This document shows positions 36,731 through 45,557 of a stretch of 64,000 nt of DNA, piece after piece. The notes under the pieces are model-generated. The model searched no databases. It worked only from the letters and a program-made list of their open reading frames with translations, and had not been told where the DNA came from. The position numbers and the translations under genes were made by a program. The stretch lies in the NCBI RefSeq assembly GCF_004331435.1, contig NZ_SJKA01000005.1, positions 434,001 through 498,000 of the forward strand. Direction: 5' to 3'. Numbering within the stretch: position 1 is the stretch's first letter; every line of letters begins with the position of its first letter. This stretch comes from Kribbella sindirgiensis (GTDB lineage: Bacteria > Actinomycetota > Actinomycetes > Propionibacteriales > Kribbellaceae).

Positions 36731-36859
36731 ATTTGCCTGGCCCACCCACCAATTTGCCTGGCCGACCCACCAATTTGCCTGGCTGACCCACCAAGTTGGG
36801 GGTTCCTGACCCTGAACCTGGGTCAGGAACCCCGGATCTGATGGGTCGGCCAGCCAAAT
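36731..36859. repeat. Three 21-bp direct repeats and a nested hairpin
   Basis: Three tandem 21-bp units (36731-36751, 36752-36772, 36773-36793) read ATTTGCCTGGCCGACCCACC with one or two changes. They are followed by a perfect 14-bp hairpin (36799-36812 with 36820-36833, GGGGTTCCTGACCC). Then 36841-36859 is the near-complement of one repeat unit, so the units can pair with it around the inner hairpin. The array lies between divergent genes, so it is not a terminator; it may be a regulatory site for fasR. Confidence 0.8.
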
Positions 36860-36891
36860 GCGGAAGAGTTGGCGGGGGCTAGGGTCGGGGG

Positions 36892-38106
36892 GTGGTGACG
36901 AAGGCGCATCTGGCGCGGGCGGACCGGTTGCAGGGCGCGACCGGCGCGTTGGCGACCGCAGCGATGGCGGCGATGGAGGCGAAGCTGCCGTGGTTCGCGA
37001 CCCTGTCCGCGCAGGACAGGTCGTGGATCGGGCTCGTCGCGCAGTCCGGGATCTCGGCGTTCGTCGAGTGGTTCCGCGACCCCGAGGCGCACTCGTCGAT
37101 GCCGACCCGGATCTTCGGCTCCGCGCCGCGCGAGTTCACCCGGGTGATCTCGCTGCACCAGACCGTCGACCTGGTCCGGACGACGATCGAGACCATCGAG
37201 ACCACCATCGGCACCCTGTTGCCGCCGGCCGACGTACCGATCGTCCACGAGGCCATCCAGCGCTACGCCCGCGAGGTCGCGTTCGCCGCGGCCACCGTCT
37301 ACGCGCAGGCCGCCGAGATGCGCGGCGCCTGGGACGCCCGCCTGGAAGCCCTCCTCGTCGACTCGGTGATCCGCGGTGAGGCCGACGAGTCGGTCCGCTC
37401 CCGCGCCTCAGCCCTCGGCTGGACCGGGGTCGCCGGTACGACGGGAGCGGCCGAGGTCGCCGTGGTGGTCGGCCGGGCCCCCGCCGCGGAACCTGCCGAA
37501 GCACGGAACGCCGGCTCGAACGTCGCAGATCTGGTCAGGAACGCGGCCCGCGAGGCGGGTGCTGACGCTCTGTGTGCGATCCAGGGCGACCGCCTGGTGG
37601 TGGTACTCGGCGGTACGAGCAAACCTGTCGAGATCGTACAAAAACTCGCGCCCTGGTTTGGACCCGGTCCGATCGTGGTGGGACCGGTGGTGAAGGACCT
37701 GATGTCGGCCGTGACCTCGGCCCGGGCCGCCGTCGCCGGACTCCGCGCCGCGGTGGCCTGGCCGGGCGCCCCGCGACCCGTGCCGGCCGACGAACTGCTC
37801 CCGGAACGGTCACTCTCCGGAGACGGCCACGCGCGCCGGCAGCTCGCCAACGAGGTCTACGGCCCGCTCACCGTAGGCGATGGCGTGCTCCTCGACACGG
37901 TCTCGGCGTACCTGGACTCGGGTGGTTCGATCGAGGCGACGGCCCGGGCGATGTTCATCCACGCCAACACCGTCCGGTACCGGCTGAAGCGTGTGGCGGA
38001 CATCACCGGGTACAACCCGCTCGATCCCCGCGACAGTTTCACGTTGCGTGTCGCACTGACCTTGGGCCGCCTGCTCAATCCCGAGCCCGGAAGCACCGTT
38101 TTGTAG
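36892..38106 (+). CDS. fasR: FasR-like PucR/CdaR family transcriptional regulator
   Basis: 404 residues. The C-terminus is the PucR-type helix-turn-helix: LLDTVSAYLDSGGSIEATARAMFIHANTVRYRLKRVADITGY. The rest is a sensor region. Placement directly before fabD-fabH-acpP-fabF matches streptomycete FasR and mycobacterial Rv2242, which activate this operon. The gap to fabD is 78 bases. Start GTG (a second GTG follows immediately). It shares a 160-base upstream region, full of repeats, with the divergent PHP gene. Confidence 0.9.
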   Translation: MVTKAHLARADRLQGATGALATAAMAAMEAKLPWFATLSAQDRSWIGLVAQSGISAFVEWFRDPEAHSSMPTRIFGSAPREFTRVISLHQTVDLVRTTIETIETTIGTLLPPADVPIVHEAIQRYAREVAFAAATVYAQAAEMRGAWDARLEALLVDSVIRGEADESVRSRASALGWTGVAGTTGAAEVAVVVGRAPAAEPAEARNAGSNVADLVRNAAREAGADALCAIQGDRLVVVLGGTSKPVEIVQKLAPWFGPGPIVVGPVVKDLMSAVTSARAAVAGLRAAVAWPGAPRPVPADELLPERSLSGDGHARRQLANEVYGPLTVGDGVLLDTVSAYLDSGGSIEATARAMFIHANTVRYRLKRVADITGYNPLDPRDSFTLRVALTLGRLLNPEPGSTVL

Positions 38107-38184
38107 GATCTCCACAAACCGGTCCCGGAGAATTCGTGCTCGCCTTTCCGCTCACGACCGGCAGCTGTGAGGGAGAGTGGTCAC

Positions 38185-39378
38185 GTGCTCGTCATCGTCG
38201 CGCCCGGTCAGGGTGCCCAGACCCCAGGATTCCTCGAGCCGTGGCTGGCGGATCCCGTGTTCGAGAGCCGGCTGAACTGGCTCTCCGCGGTCGCCGGTCT
38301 CGACCTCGCCCACTACGGCACCGAAGCCGACGCCGACACGATCCGGGACACCGCGATCGCGCAGCCGCTGCTGGTCGCGGCCAGCGTGCTGGCCGCGCTG
38401 GCGGTCTTCCCGCACCCGGCCGACGCCTTGGCGAAGGTCGGCGCGGTCGCCGGTCACAGCGTCGGTGAGCTCGCCGCCGCGGCCGGTACCGGTGTGCTGT
38501 CCGCCGAGCAGGCGATGGTCCTGGTCCGCGAGCGCGGCAAGGCGATGGCCGCGGCGGCCGCGCTGACGCCGACCTCGATGACCGCGGTGCTGGGCGGCGA
38601 CCGCGACGAGATCCTCGCCAAGCTCGCCGAGCACGGCCTGACGCCCGCCAACGACAACGGCCCCGGCCAGATCGTTGCCGCAGGCACCGTCGAGGAGCTG
38701 GCCGCGCTGGCCGCCGATCCGCCCGCGAAGGCCCGGCTGATCCCGCTGTCGGTGGCCGGTGCGTTCCACACCCGGCACATGGAGCCGGCCGTCCAGACGC
38801 TGGCGAAGTACGCGACCGCGATCAGCACCCACGACCCGCGGACCCGCCTGATCTCGAACCGCGACGGCCACGTCGTCCACGACGGCCGGGACGTCCTGCA
38901 GCGGCTCGTCGACCAGGTGAACGCGCCGGTCCGCTGGGACCTGTGCATGCAGACGATGGCCGACCTCGAGGTGACCGGCATCCTGGAGCTCCCGCCGGCG
39001 GGCACCCTGACCGGGATCGCCCGGCGCGCCCTCAAGGGTGTCGAGACGTTCGCCCTCAAAACCCCGGACCAGCTCGACGACGCCCGCGCGTTCGTCGAGA
39101 AGCACGGCAGCCCGTCCGAGATCGACGCCTCCCCCACGTGGCGACTGCTGGTCGCCCCGATCAAGGGCACCTTCACCCGCAAGGTCGACGTACTGCGGGA
39201 GTCCGGCGCGACCGTCGAGGCCGGCGAGGTCGTCGCGAAGGTGGCGAGCCTGCGGGACGAGGTCGACGTGACCGCGCCGCACGGCGGCATCGTCGTCGAA
39301 TGGCTCGTAGAGGAGGGCGACCCGGTCGCCCCCGGCCAGCCCCTCGTCCGCCTTCACCCCGCCGGGAGCAACGCATGA
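38185..39378 (+). CDS. fabD: Malonyl-CoA:ACP transacylase FabD fused to a biotinyl/lipoyl-like domain
   Basis: 397 residues, about 90 more than a normal FabD. Residues 1-300 are the transacylase with Ser92 in AGHSVGELAA, Gln9 in PGQGAQ and His195 in GAFHTRHM. Residues 318-393 form a biotinyl/lipoyl-type barrel: WRLLVAPIKGTFTRKV, GATVEAGEVVAKV, then SLRDEVDVTAPHGGIV and GDPVAPGQPLVRL. At the position of the biotin or lipoate lysine (AMKM in biotin proteins) there is Arg357, so it probably cannot be modified. GTG 38185 has GGGAGAG upstream and was preferred to a GTG six codons earlier. The stop overlaps fabH as ATGA. Confidence 0.92.
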   Translation: MLVIVAPGQGAQTPGFLEPWLADPVFESRLNWLSAVAGLDLAHYGTEADADTIRDTAIAQPLLVAASVLAALAVFPHPADALAKVGAVAGHSVGELAAAAGTGVLSAEQAMVLVRERGKAMAAAAALTPTSMTAVLGGDRDEILAKLAEHGLTPANDNGPGQIVAAGTVEELAALAADPPAKARLIPLSVAGAFHTRHMEPAVQTLAKYATAISTHDPRTRLISNRDGHVVHDGRDVLQRLVDQVNAPVRWDLCMQTMADLEVTGILELPPAGTLTGIARRALKGVETFALKTPDQLDDARAFVEKHGSPSEIDASPTWRLLVAPIKGTFTRKVDVLRESGATVEAGEVVAKVASLRDEVDVTAPHGGIVVEWLVEEGDPVAPGQPLVRLHPAGSNA

Positions 39379-40364
39379 TCACCGCGTCGACAGGTTCGCA
39401 GTACGCCGGAATTCTCGGGATCGGGTCGTACCGGCCGCGCCGGGCGGTGCCGAACGCCGAGATCCTCGAGCAGATCGACTCCAGCGACGAGTGGATCCAG
39501 ACCCGCTCCGGGATCAAGGAGCGGCGCTGGGCGAGCGAGGACGAGACCGTCCTGATGATGTCGGTGAACGCGGCCAAGGAGGCGCTCGCCGACTCCGGGA
39601 TCGACCCGTCCGAGATCGGCTGCGTGATCGTCGCGACCGTCACGCACCTGTACCAGACGCCGGCGATCGCGACCCGGATCGCGGTCGAGGTCGGCGCCCC
39701 GACGGCCGCAGCGTTCGACATCTCCGCGGCCTGCGCGGGCTTCTGCTACGGCGTCGCGATGGCCAACGACCTGGTTCGCGGCGGCAGCGCGAAGTACGTA
39801 CTGGCGATCGGGGTCGAGCGACTCAGCGACATCACCGACCGGACCGACCGCGGTACGGCGTTCATCTTCGCCGACGGCGCCGGCGCCGCGATCGTGGGAC
39901 CGACCGACGAACCGGGGATCGGCCCGGTGGTGTGGGGCTCCGACGGCACGCAGCACCAGGTGATCAGCCAGAAGGAATCCTGGGTGGAGGTGCACGGCAA
40001 CCACAACTGGCCGCACCTCACGATGGACGGCAACCCGGTGTTCCGCTGGGCGTCGTTCGAGATGGCCAAGGCCGCGCAGCAGGCGCTGGACGTGGCCGGT
40101 GTGAAGGCGGAGCAGCTCGACCTGTTCGTCCCGCACCAGGCGAACATGCGGATCACCGACGCGATGCGCCGGACGCTGAAGCTGCCCGAGCACGTGAAGA
40201 TCGCCCGCGACATCGAGCGGCAGGGCAACACGTCCGCGGCCTCCATCCCGCTCGCGATCACCGCGATGCGCGAGTCCGGTGAGGCCAAGAGCGGTGACCT
40301 CGCGCTCATCATCGGCTTCGGCGCGGGGCTCGTCTACGCAGCCCAAGTGATCCGGTTGCCGTAG
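39375..40364 (+). CDS. fabH: Beta-ketoacyl-ACP synthase III
   Basis: 329 residues with the full KAS III triad: Cys120 (SAACAGF), His254 (VPHQAN) and Asn285 (RQGNTSAAS). It condenses acyl-CoA primers with malonyl-ACP to start fatty acid synthesis; branched primers are usual in related actinomycetes. Its ATG overlaps the fabD stop, which argues for coupled translation. fabH is inside the fab operon as in streptomycetes, not separate as in mycobacteria. Confidence 0.96.
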   Translation: MITASTGSQYAGILGIGSYRPRRAVPNAEILEQIDSSDEWIQTRSGIKERRWASEDETVLMMSVNAAKEALADSGIDPSEIGCVIVATVTHLYQTPAIATRIAVEVGAPTAAAFDISAACAGFCYGVAMANDLVRGGSAKYVLAIGVERLSDITDRTDRGTAFIFADGAGAAIVGPTDEPGIGPVVWGSDGTQHQVISQKESWVEVHGNHNWPHLTMDGNPVFRWASFEMAKAAQQALDVAGVKAEQLDLFVPHQANMRITDAMRRTLKLPEHVKIARDIERQGNTSAASIPLAITAMRESGEAKSGDLALIIGFGAGLVYAAQVIRLP

Positions 40365-40439
40365 TCCATAGTTGTCCGGAGCAGCTCAGGTGGCTGCACC
40401 GGCAGTAAGTCAGCAGAAATCCGAAAGGGAACCCAAGAG

Positions 40440-40688
40440 ATGGCCAGCACCGAAGAGATCCGTTCCAGCCTCGCCGAGATCGTGAACGAGATCGCCGGCA
40501 TCCCGGTCGAGGACGTCCAGCTGGACAAGTCCTTCACCGACGACCTCGACGTCGACTCGCTCTCCATGGTGGAGGTCGTGGTGGCCGCCGAGGAGAAGTT
40601 CGACGTGAAGATCCCCGACGACGAGGTCAAGAACCTGAAGACCGTCGGCGACGCGGTCGCGTTCATCGAGCGCGCCCAGAACGGCTGA
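40440..40688 (+). CDS. acpP: Acyl carrier protein
   Basis: 82 residues, acidic, with the 4'-phosphopantetheine site Ser40 in LDVDSLSMVEV. Clear ribosome-binding region (GAAAGGGAACCC) upstream. It carries the growing acyl chain between the Fab enzymes encoded around it. The codon use is the highly biased, C/G-ending type expected of an abundant protein. A hairpin separates it from fabF. Confidence 0.97.
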   Translation: MASTEEIRSSLAEIVNEIAGIPVEDVQLDKSFTDDLDVDSLSMVEVVVAAEEKFDVKIPDDEVKNLKTVGDAVAFIERAQNG

Positions 40689-40713
40689 CGTCCGCCGTCA
40701 CCGTGCTGGCCCG

Positions 40714-40770
40714 GGTGCTCATCGGGCCCTTCTTGGCACCGGTCCTGGCACCGGCGGTCCGATGAGCACC
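40714..40770 (+). terminator. Hairpin between acpP and fabF (possible attenuator)
   Basis: GGTGCTCATCGGGCC (40714-40728) pairs at 14 of 15 bases with 40756-40770. The loop contains repeated GGCACCGG words that form an inner hairpin. It lies inside the fab operon, 26 bases after acpP and 60 before fabF, so it could protect the acpP mRNA 3' end or lower fabF transcription relative to acpP. Confidence 0.65.
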
Positions 40771-40829
40771 ACGCAGTACCCACCCCTCGCTCCCAACCGC
40801 AGAACGCTCATGTGAAGGATGAGGTAACC

Positions 40830-42065
40830 ATGTCGAAGACCCGAGTCGTCATCACCGGACTCGGAGCCACGACTCCGCTCGGCGGCGACGTGACCAGCAC
40901 CTGGGAAGGGTTGCTGGCCGGTCGCTCCGGCGCACGGCGGCTGACCGACGAGTGGGTGCAGAACCTGGCGGTGCAGATCGCCGCACCGGTCGCGGTCGAG
41001 CCGACCGAGGTCATCGAGCGCGTCAAGGCCCGCCGTCTGGACCGTACGGCGCAACTCGCCGTCGTCGCCGCCCGCGAGGCCTGGGCCGACTCCGGCCTGG
41101 AGGACTCCGGGCTCGACAAGGAGCGGCTCGGCGTGGCGGTGGCCTCCGGAATCGGCGGCCTGCACACCACGCTGTCGAACTACGACGCCCTGCAGCAGAA
41201 CCCACGCCGGGTGTCGCCGCTGGCGATCCCGATGCTGATGCCGAACTCGTCGGCGGCCTACGTCAGCCTCGAGCTCGGCGCGAAGGCCGGCGTCCACACC
41301 CCGGTCTCGGCCTGCGCATCCGGCAACGAGGCGATCTGGCTGGGTCTGGACCAGATCCGGCTCGGCCGCGCCGACGTGGTGGTCGCCGGTGGCGCCGAGG
41401 GCGCGATCATGGCGCTGCCGCTGGCCGCGTTCGGGATGATGCAGGCGCTCAGCAAGCGCAACGACGACCCGGAGAAGGCCTCGCGTCCGTGGGACCTGGA
41501 CCGCGACGGGTTCCTGCTCGGTGAGGGCGCCGGGATCCTGATCCTGGAGTCGTACGAGCACGCGAAGGCACGCGGCGCGAAGATCTACGCCGAGCTCGCC
41601 GGCGCCGGCATCTCCGCCGACGGCCACGACATCGCGCAGCCCGACCCGACCGGTTCCGGTGCGCGGCGGGCGATGCAGCGGGCGTTGTCCGAGGGCGACC
41701 TGACCCCGGCCGACATCTTCCACATCAACGCGCACGCCACGTCGACGCCGCAGGGCGACATCGCCGAGTCGATCGCGATCCGGCAGGCACTCGGCAAGGA
41801 TGCCGACCACGCGGTCGCCACCGCGCCGAAGTCGATGATCGGTCACCTGCTCGGCGGCGCCGGCGCGGTCGAGTCGGTCGCCACCGTGCTCGCGCTGAAG
41901 AACCGGGTCTCGCCGCCGACCATCAACGTCGACAAGCTCGACGACCAGATCGAACTGGACGTCGCGACCGAGCAGCGCAAGCTGCCCGACGGCGACATCG
42001 CCGCGCTGAACAACTCCTTCGGCTTCGGCGGCCACAACGCCGCCATCGCCTTCAAGTCGATCTAG
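40830..42065 (+). CDS. fabF: Beta-ketoacyl-ACP synthase II
   Basis: 411 residues. Cys162 in VSACASGNEA is the acyl acceptor; the two catalytic His lie in NAHATSTPQGD and IGHLLGGAGA, with the Lys in KSMIGH. It elongates acyl-ACP by condensation with malonyl-ACP. ATG 40830 is preceded by AAGGATGAGG; an in-frame GTG six codons earlier would bury that ribosome-binding site in the gene. It belongs to the fab operon, between two hairpins. Confidence 0.96.
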   Translation: MSKTRVVITGLGATTPLGGDVTSTWEGLLAGRSGARRLTDEWVQNLAVQIAAPVAVEPTEVIERVKARRLDRTAQLAVVAAREAWADSGLEDSGLDKERLGVAVASGIGGLHTTLSNYDALQQNPRRVSPLAIPMLMPNSSAAYVSLELGAKAGVHTPVSACASGNEAIWLGLDQIRLGRADVVVAGGAEGAIMALPLAAFGMMQALSKRNDDPEKASRPWDLDRDGFLLGEGAGILILESYEHAKARGAKIYAELAGAGISADGHDIAQPDPTGSGARRAMQRALSEGDLTPADIFHINAHATSTPQGDIAESIAIRQALGKDADHAVATAPKSMIGHLLGGAGAVESVATVLALKNRVSPPTINVDKLDDQIELDVATEQRKLPDGDIAALNNSFGFGGHNAAIAFKSI

Positions 42066-42078
42066 GGCGGCCGCCTTT

Positions 42079-42106
42079 GCCGCCCGGCGGGATCCTGCCG
42101 GGCGGC
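42079..42106 (+). terminator. Hairpin between fabF and accD
   Basis: GCCGCCCGGC (42079-42088) and GCCGGGCGGC (42097-42106) are perfect arms with an eight-base loop, 14 bases after the fabF stop and 33 before accD. Partial termination or mRNA processing would lower accD relative to fabF. Confidence 0.6.
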
Positions 42107-42138
42107 ACCCGAAGTTCCTTCACCCCCCGGAGGACCGC

Positions 42139-43587
42139 ATGACCACGACCGCACCGGCGAAACCGGCCAAGCTCCCCCGGGAACTCGACCCCCGCAACCC
42201 CGTCACCCGGCTGACCAATCTGCTCGACCCGGGCAGCCTCGAGCTGCTCACGCCGGACAACCTGTCCGGGATGGTCGCGGCCCGCGGCACCATCGAGGGT
42301 GCGCCGGTGGTCGCGTTCTGTTCCGACGCGACCGTGATGGGCGGCGCAATGGGCGACGAGGGCTGCGACGTCGTCGTCCAGGCGTACGAGGTGGCGCGGG
42401 CGGAGCAGGTGCCGATCATCGGCCTGTGGCACTCCGGCGGCGCCCGGCTGGCCGAGGGCGTGCTCAGCCTGCACGCCGTCGGCAAGATCTTCTACGCGAT
42501 GACGCAGGCCTCCGGGAAGATCCCGCAGATCTCCGTCGTCCTCGGCCCGGCGGCGGGCGGCGCGGCGTACGGTCCGGCGCTGACCGATATCGTCATCCTC
42601 GGTCCCGAAGGCCGGATCTTCGTGACCGGCCCGGACGTGGTCCGCTCGGTCACCGGTGAGGACGTCGACATGCTCCGCCTCGGCGGCCCCGAGCCGCACG
42701 GGCGGCGGTCCGGCGTCGTCCACATCACCACCGACACCGAGGCGGCAGCGCTCGAGCAGGCCCGCCGGCTGGCCGACCTGCTCGCCAATCAGGGCACGAT
42801 GTCGACCGCGATCCCGGACACCGACCTGTCCGGGTTCCTGCCCGAGTCGGCGAAGCGCGCGTACGACGTCCATCCGCTGGTCGGAGGGGTCCTCGACGAG
42901 GATGCTGAGTCTTCACAGGTCGAGCTCCACCAGCGGTGGGCGCCGAACATCGTCACCACCCTCGGCCGGCTCGGCGGCCGCACGATCGGCGTGATCGCGA
43001 ACAACCCGCTCCGGCTGGGCGGTTGCCTGGACGCGCTGTCCGCGGAGAAGGCGTCCCGGTTCGTGCGGATGTGCGACGCGTTCGGCGTACCGCTCGTCGT
43101 CCTGGTCGACGTACCGGGGTATCTGCCCGGTGTCGGTCAGGAGTGGGACGGCGTCGTACGGCGTGGCGCCAAGCTGCTGCACGCGTTCGCGGAGGCCGTC
43201 GTACCGCGGGTGACGCTGGTGACCAGGAAGACGTACGGCGGGGCGTACATCGCGATGAACGCGCGCTCGCTGGGTGCGACCCGGGTGTTCGCCTGGCCGC
43301 GCGCCGAGGTCGCCGTAATGGGCGCGGTGGCGGCTATCCGGGTCCTGCACCGCCGCAAGCTCGCCGAGGTGGCCCCGGAGCTCCGCCCTCAGGTCGAGGC
43401 GGAGCTGGCCGCGGAGCACGAGAAGATTGCCGGCGGCATCGACCGGGCCCGGGAGATCGGCGTCGTCGACGAGGTCGTCGAACCGGCCCGGACCCGCACC
43501 GCCCTCGCCACCGCCCTCGCCACCGCCCTGGCCAAGGCCGAAGCCGACGGCCCGATCCGCGGCGCCCACGGCAACATCCCGTTGTAG
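42139..43587 (+). CDS. accD: Acyl-CoA carboxylase beta (carboxyltransferase) subunit
   Basis: 482 residues with N- and C-terminal crotonase-like carboxyltransferase halves. Visible family blocks: GLWHSGGARLAEG, LGPAAGGAAYGPALTD with its oxyanion glycines, and in the second half VDVPGYLPGVGQEWDG and KTYGGAYIAMN. Placement at the end of the fab operon matches mycobacterial accD6, which makes malonyl-CoA for the Fab enzymes. GGAGG stands five bases before the ATG. The biotinylated alpha subunit is not encoded in this window. Confidence 0.93.
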   Translation: MTTTAPAKPAKLPRELDPRNPVTRLTNLLDPGSLELLTPDNLSGMVAARGTIEGAPVVAFCSDATVMGGAMGDEGCDVVVQAYEVARAEQVPIIGLWHSGGARLAEGVLSLHAVGKIFYAMTQASGKIPQISVVLGPAAGGAAYGPALTDIVILGPEGRIFVTGPDVVRSVTGEDVDMLRLGGPEPHGRRSGVVHITTDTEAAALEQARRLADLLANQGTMSTAIPDTDLSGFLPESAKRAYDVHPLVGGVLDEDAESSQVELHQRWAPNIVTTLGRLGGRTIGVIANNPLRLGGCLDALSAEKASRFVRMCDAFGVPLVVLVDVPGYLPGVGQEWDGVVRRGAKLLHAFAEAVVPRVTLVTRKTYGGAYIAMNARSLGATRVFAWPRAEVAVMGAVAAIRVLHRRKLAEVAPELRPQVEAELAAEHEKIAGGIDRAREIGVVDEVVEPARTRTALATALATALAKAEADGPIRGAHGNIPL

Positions 43588-43602
43588 GTCCTTGAAACGG
43601 CT

Positions 43603-43636
43603 TGAAGGGCACGGATCCGAAGATCCGTGCCCTTCA
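43603..43636 (+). terminator. fab operon terminator hairpin
   Basis: A perfect 15-bp stem (TGAAGGGCACGGATC, 43603-43617, with 43622-43636) closed by a CGAA tetraloop, 15 bases after accD. It marks the end of the fatty acid operon. Confidence 0.85.
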
Positions 43637-43644
43637 CGTGGTGC

Positions 43645-43700
43645 GGCCGCTGTTGTTAACAACCACCGGGGGTGTCCCGACACCCGGTGGCCCAGCGGCC
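43645..43700 (-). terminator. Nested hairpin, probable terminator of the DUF3145 gene
   Basis: Outer arms GGCCGCTG (43645-43652) and CAGCGGCC (43693-43700) enclose a second stem, CCACCGGGGGTGTC (43663-43676) with 43679-43690. It stands about 100 bases past the stop of the leftward DUF3145 gene. The remaining bases to that stop contain nothing recognisable. Confidence 0.55.
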
Positions 43701-43804
43701 ACGGCCCCTCCCACCCTTGTAGAACGTCTGATGCTCAGTCTCACCGAAAAGTTCGGCGAAGTCCCTGGCTTTCACAGCTTTCTTCCGAACTTCTCAGGAA
43801 GCGT

Positions 43805-44302
43805 TCAGACGACCTGGTGGAGCCAGCGGACCGGGGCGCCGTCGCCGGCGTAGCGGAAGGACTCCAGTTCGTCGTCCCACGGACGGCCGAGCAAGCGCTC
43901 GACCTCCTCGGTCAGGTCGGCTTCGCCGCTCGCCGCCTTCAGCATGGCCGCCTTCAGCCGCTCTTCGGGCACCATGATGTCGCCGTGGACGCCGGTGGTC
44001 GCGTGGAAGACGCCCAGCGCCGGAGTGAACGAGTACCGCTCGCCCTCGACCCCGTTGCTCGGCTCCTCGGTCACCTCGAACCGGAGCTTCTGCCATCCGC
44101 GCAGCGCCGATGCCAGCTTCGCCGCCGTGCCGGCCTCAGCCTGCCACGACAGCTCGGCCCGGTACTGACCCTGGGCCGCCGGTTGCGGCGTCCAGTCCAG
44201 TTTCACGGGCACGCCAAGGATGCCGCCCGCGGCCCACTCGACATGCGGGCACAACGCTGACGGCACCGTGTGGACGTACAGAACGCCACGAGTCGTCGCC
44301 AC
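43805..44302 (-). CDS. DUF3145 family protein
   Basis: 165 residues, matching the actinobacterial DUF3145 family: RGVLYVHTVPSALCPHVEWAAGG at the start, WTPQPAAQGQYRAELSW and GDIMVPEERLKAAM. Function unknown; the family is regularly encoded convergent with or next to the fab operon, as here. GTG 44302 is preceded by AGGAGGT at five bases, a strong site, so the longer frame starting at 44350 was rejected. Confidence 0.9.
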   Translation of the reverse strand: MATTRGVLYVHTVPSALCPHVEWAAGGILGVPVKLDWTPQPAAQGQYRAELSWQAEAGTAAKLASALRGWQKLRFEVTEEPSNGVEGERYSFTPALGVFHATTGVHGDIMVPEERLKAAMLKAASGEADLTEEVERLLGRPWDDELESFRYAGDGAPVRWLHQVV

Positions 44303-44488
44303 CGGGACCTCCTGTGCTCGAGGGGCGCCTTCCCCAGCGTTCTCGATCACTTACCTGTCGGTCCTGGCGGTACTGATCCCTCAAGGCATCACAAGACGCC
44401 CCGCGGAACTCTGGTACATCTTGCACCACAGCCCCCTCCAACACCAGCAACCTCGCCGTGTCAACTACATCACCGTCGTGTCGCGATC

Positions 44489-45499
44489 TCAGCTGGAGCC
44501 GCGGCGGACCAGCCGGGTCGGGAGTATCAACGGTGTCGGCGTCTCCCCGGAGATGAGCGCCAAGAGCATCCGCGCCATCTCCCGGCCGAGGGACTGGATC
44601 GGCTGAGCCACGGTGGTCAGCGGCGGATCGATGTGCCGGGCGCCGGCGATGTCGTTGAACCCCACGATCGCCACCTCGCCCGGCACCGAGCGCCCGGCCT
44701 CCTTCAGCACCTGCAGCGCACCGACGGCCATCTGGTCGGACGCAACGAACACCGCGTCCAGGTCAGGGTGCCGACCGAGCAGCTCGCGCATCGCCGCGCT
44801 CCCGCCGTCCTCGGAGAAGTCGCCGTGGGCAACGCGGCTCGCGTCGAGCCCGGCGACGGCCAGTGCCTCCTGGAAGCCCTTGTACCGCGCGCTGCCGGCG
44901 CCCTCGTCCATCCGGCCGGTGATCGTGGCGATCCGGGTTCGTCCGCTCGCGATCAGGTGTTCGGTCGCCAGTCGCGCGCCGCCGCGGTTGTCCGCGTCGA
45001 CGTAGTACCGCGGTTCGAAGCCGATCGGGCAGCCGCCGAACACCACCGGTACGTCGGACTTCTCGGCGAGCCGCGCCAGCGGGTCGTCGCCGTGCATCGA
45101 CATCAGCATCACGCCGGCGGCCTGCCGGGTCCGGAGCAGCTGCTCGAGCCGGGTCTGTCCCCGCGACGACGTTGCCAGCAGCAACATCAGCTCCAGCTCG
45201 GTCTCCTCCAGCGCCGCCGAGATCCCGACCACCACCTCGGCGAAGAACGGGTCTGCGAACACCTGCGGACTGTCACTGGAGATCGCCAGCACCACCGCAC
45301 CGGCCTGCTGCGTCGCGAGCGCCCGCGCCGTTGCGTTGGGCACGTAGCCCAGGTCGGCGACTGCCCGCAGTACCGCGGCCCGTTTCGCCTTGCTGACGTG
45401 CGGGGCGTTGTTGATGACACGCGACGCCGCCGACCGGGACACACCGGCACGCTCGGCGACCTCGTCGAGCGTCACCTGGCGTCTGGAAAGGTCGGCCAC
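44489..45499 (-). CDS. LacI family transcriptional regulator
   Basis: 336 residues. N-terminal HTH VTLDEVAERAGVSRSAASRVINN with hinge helix YVPNATARALA, then a periplasmic-binding-protein-like sensor (VPVVFGGCP, DNRGGARLATEHL, VASDQMAVGAL). It should repress sugar-uptake genes, but no transporter or glycosidase adjoins it, so its targets lie elsewhere. GTG start. Confidence 0.93.
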   Translation of the reverse strand: MADLSRRQVTLDEVAERAGVSRSAASRVINNAPHVSKAKRAAVLRAVADLGYVPNATARALATQQAGAVVLAISSDSPQVFADPFFAEVVVGISAALEETELELMLLLATSSRGQTRLEQLLRTRQAAGVMLMSMHGDDPLARLAEKSDVPVVFGGCPIGFEPRYYVDADNRGGARLATEHLIASGRTRIATITGRMDEGAGSARYKGFQEALAVAGLDASRVAHGDFSEDGGSAAMRELLGRHPDLDAVFVASDQMAVGALQVLKEAGRSVPGEVAIVGFNDIAGARHIDPPLTTVAQPIQSLGREMARMLLALISGETPTPLILPTRLVRRGSS

Positions 45500-45557
45500 C
45501 CGCGTTCCTTACTCTTGGCGTAGGGCGAGCGTAGAACATCACGCCCGGGTCCGACGC

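Noticed and set aside
38185-39378. FabD C-terminus as a true biotin carrier domain
   Set aside because: The acceptor lysine is arginine, so modification is not expected; it is reported as biotinyl-like only.
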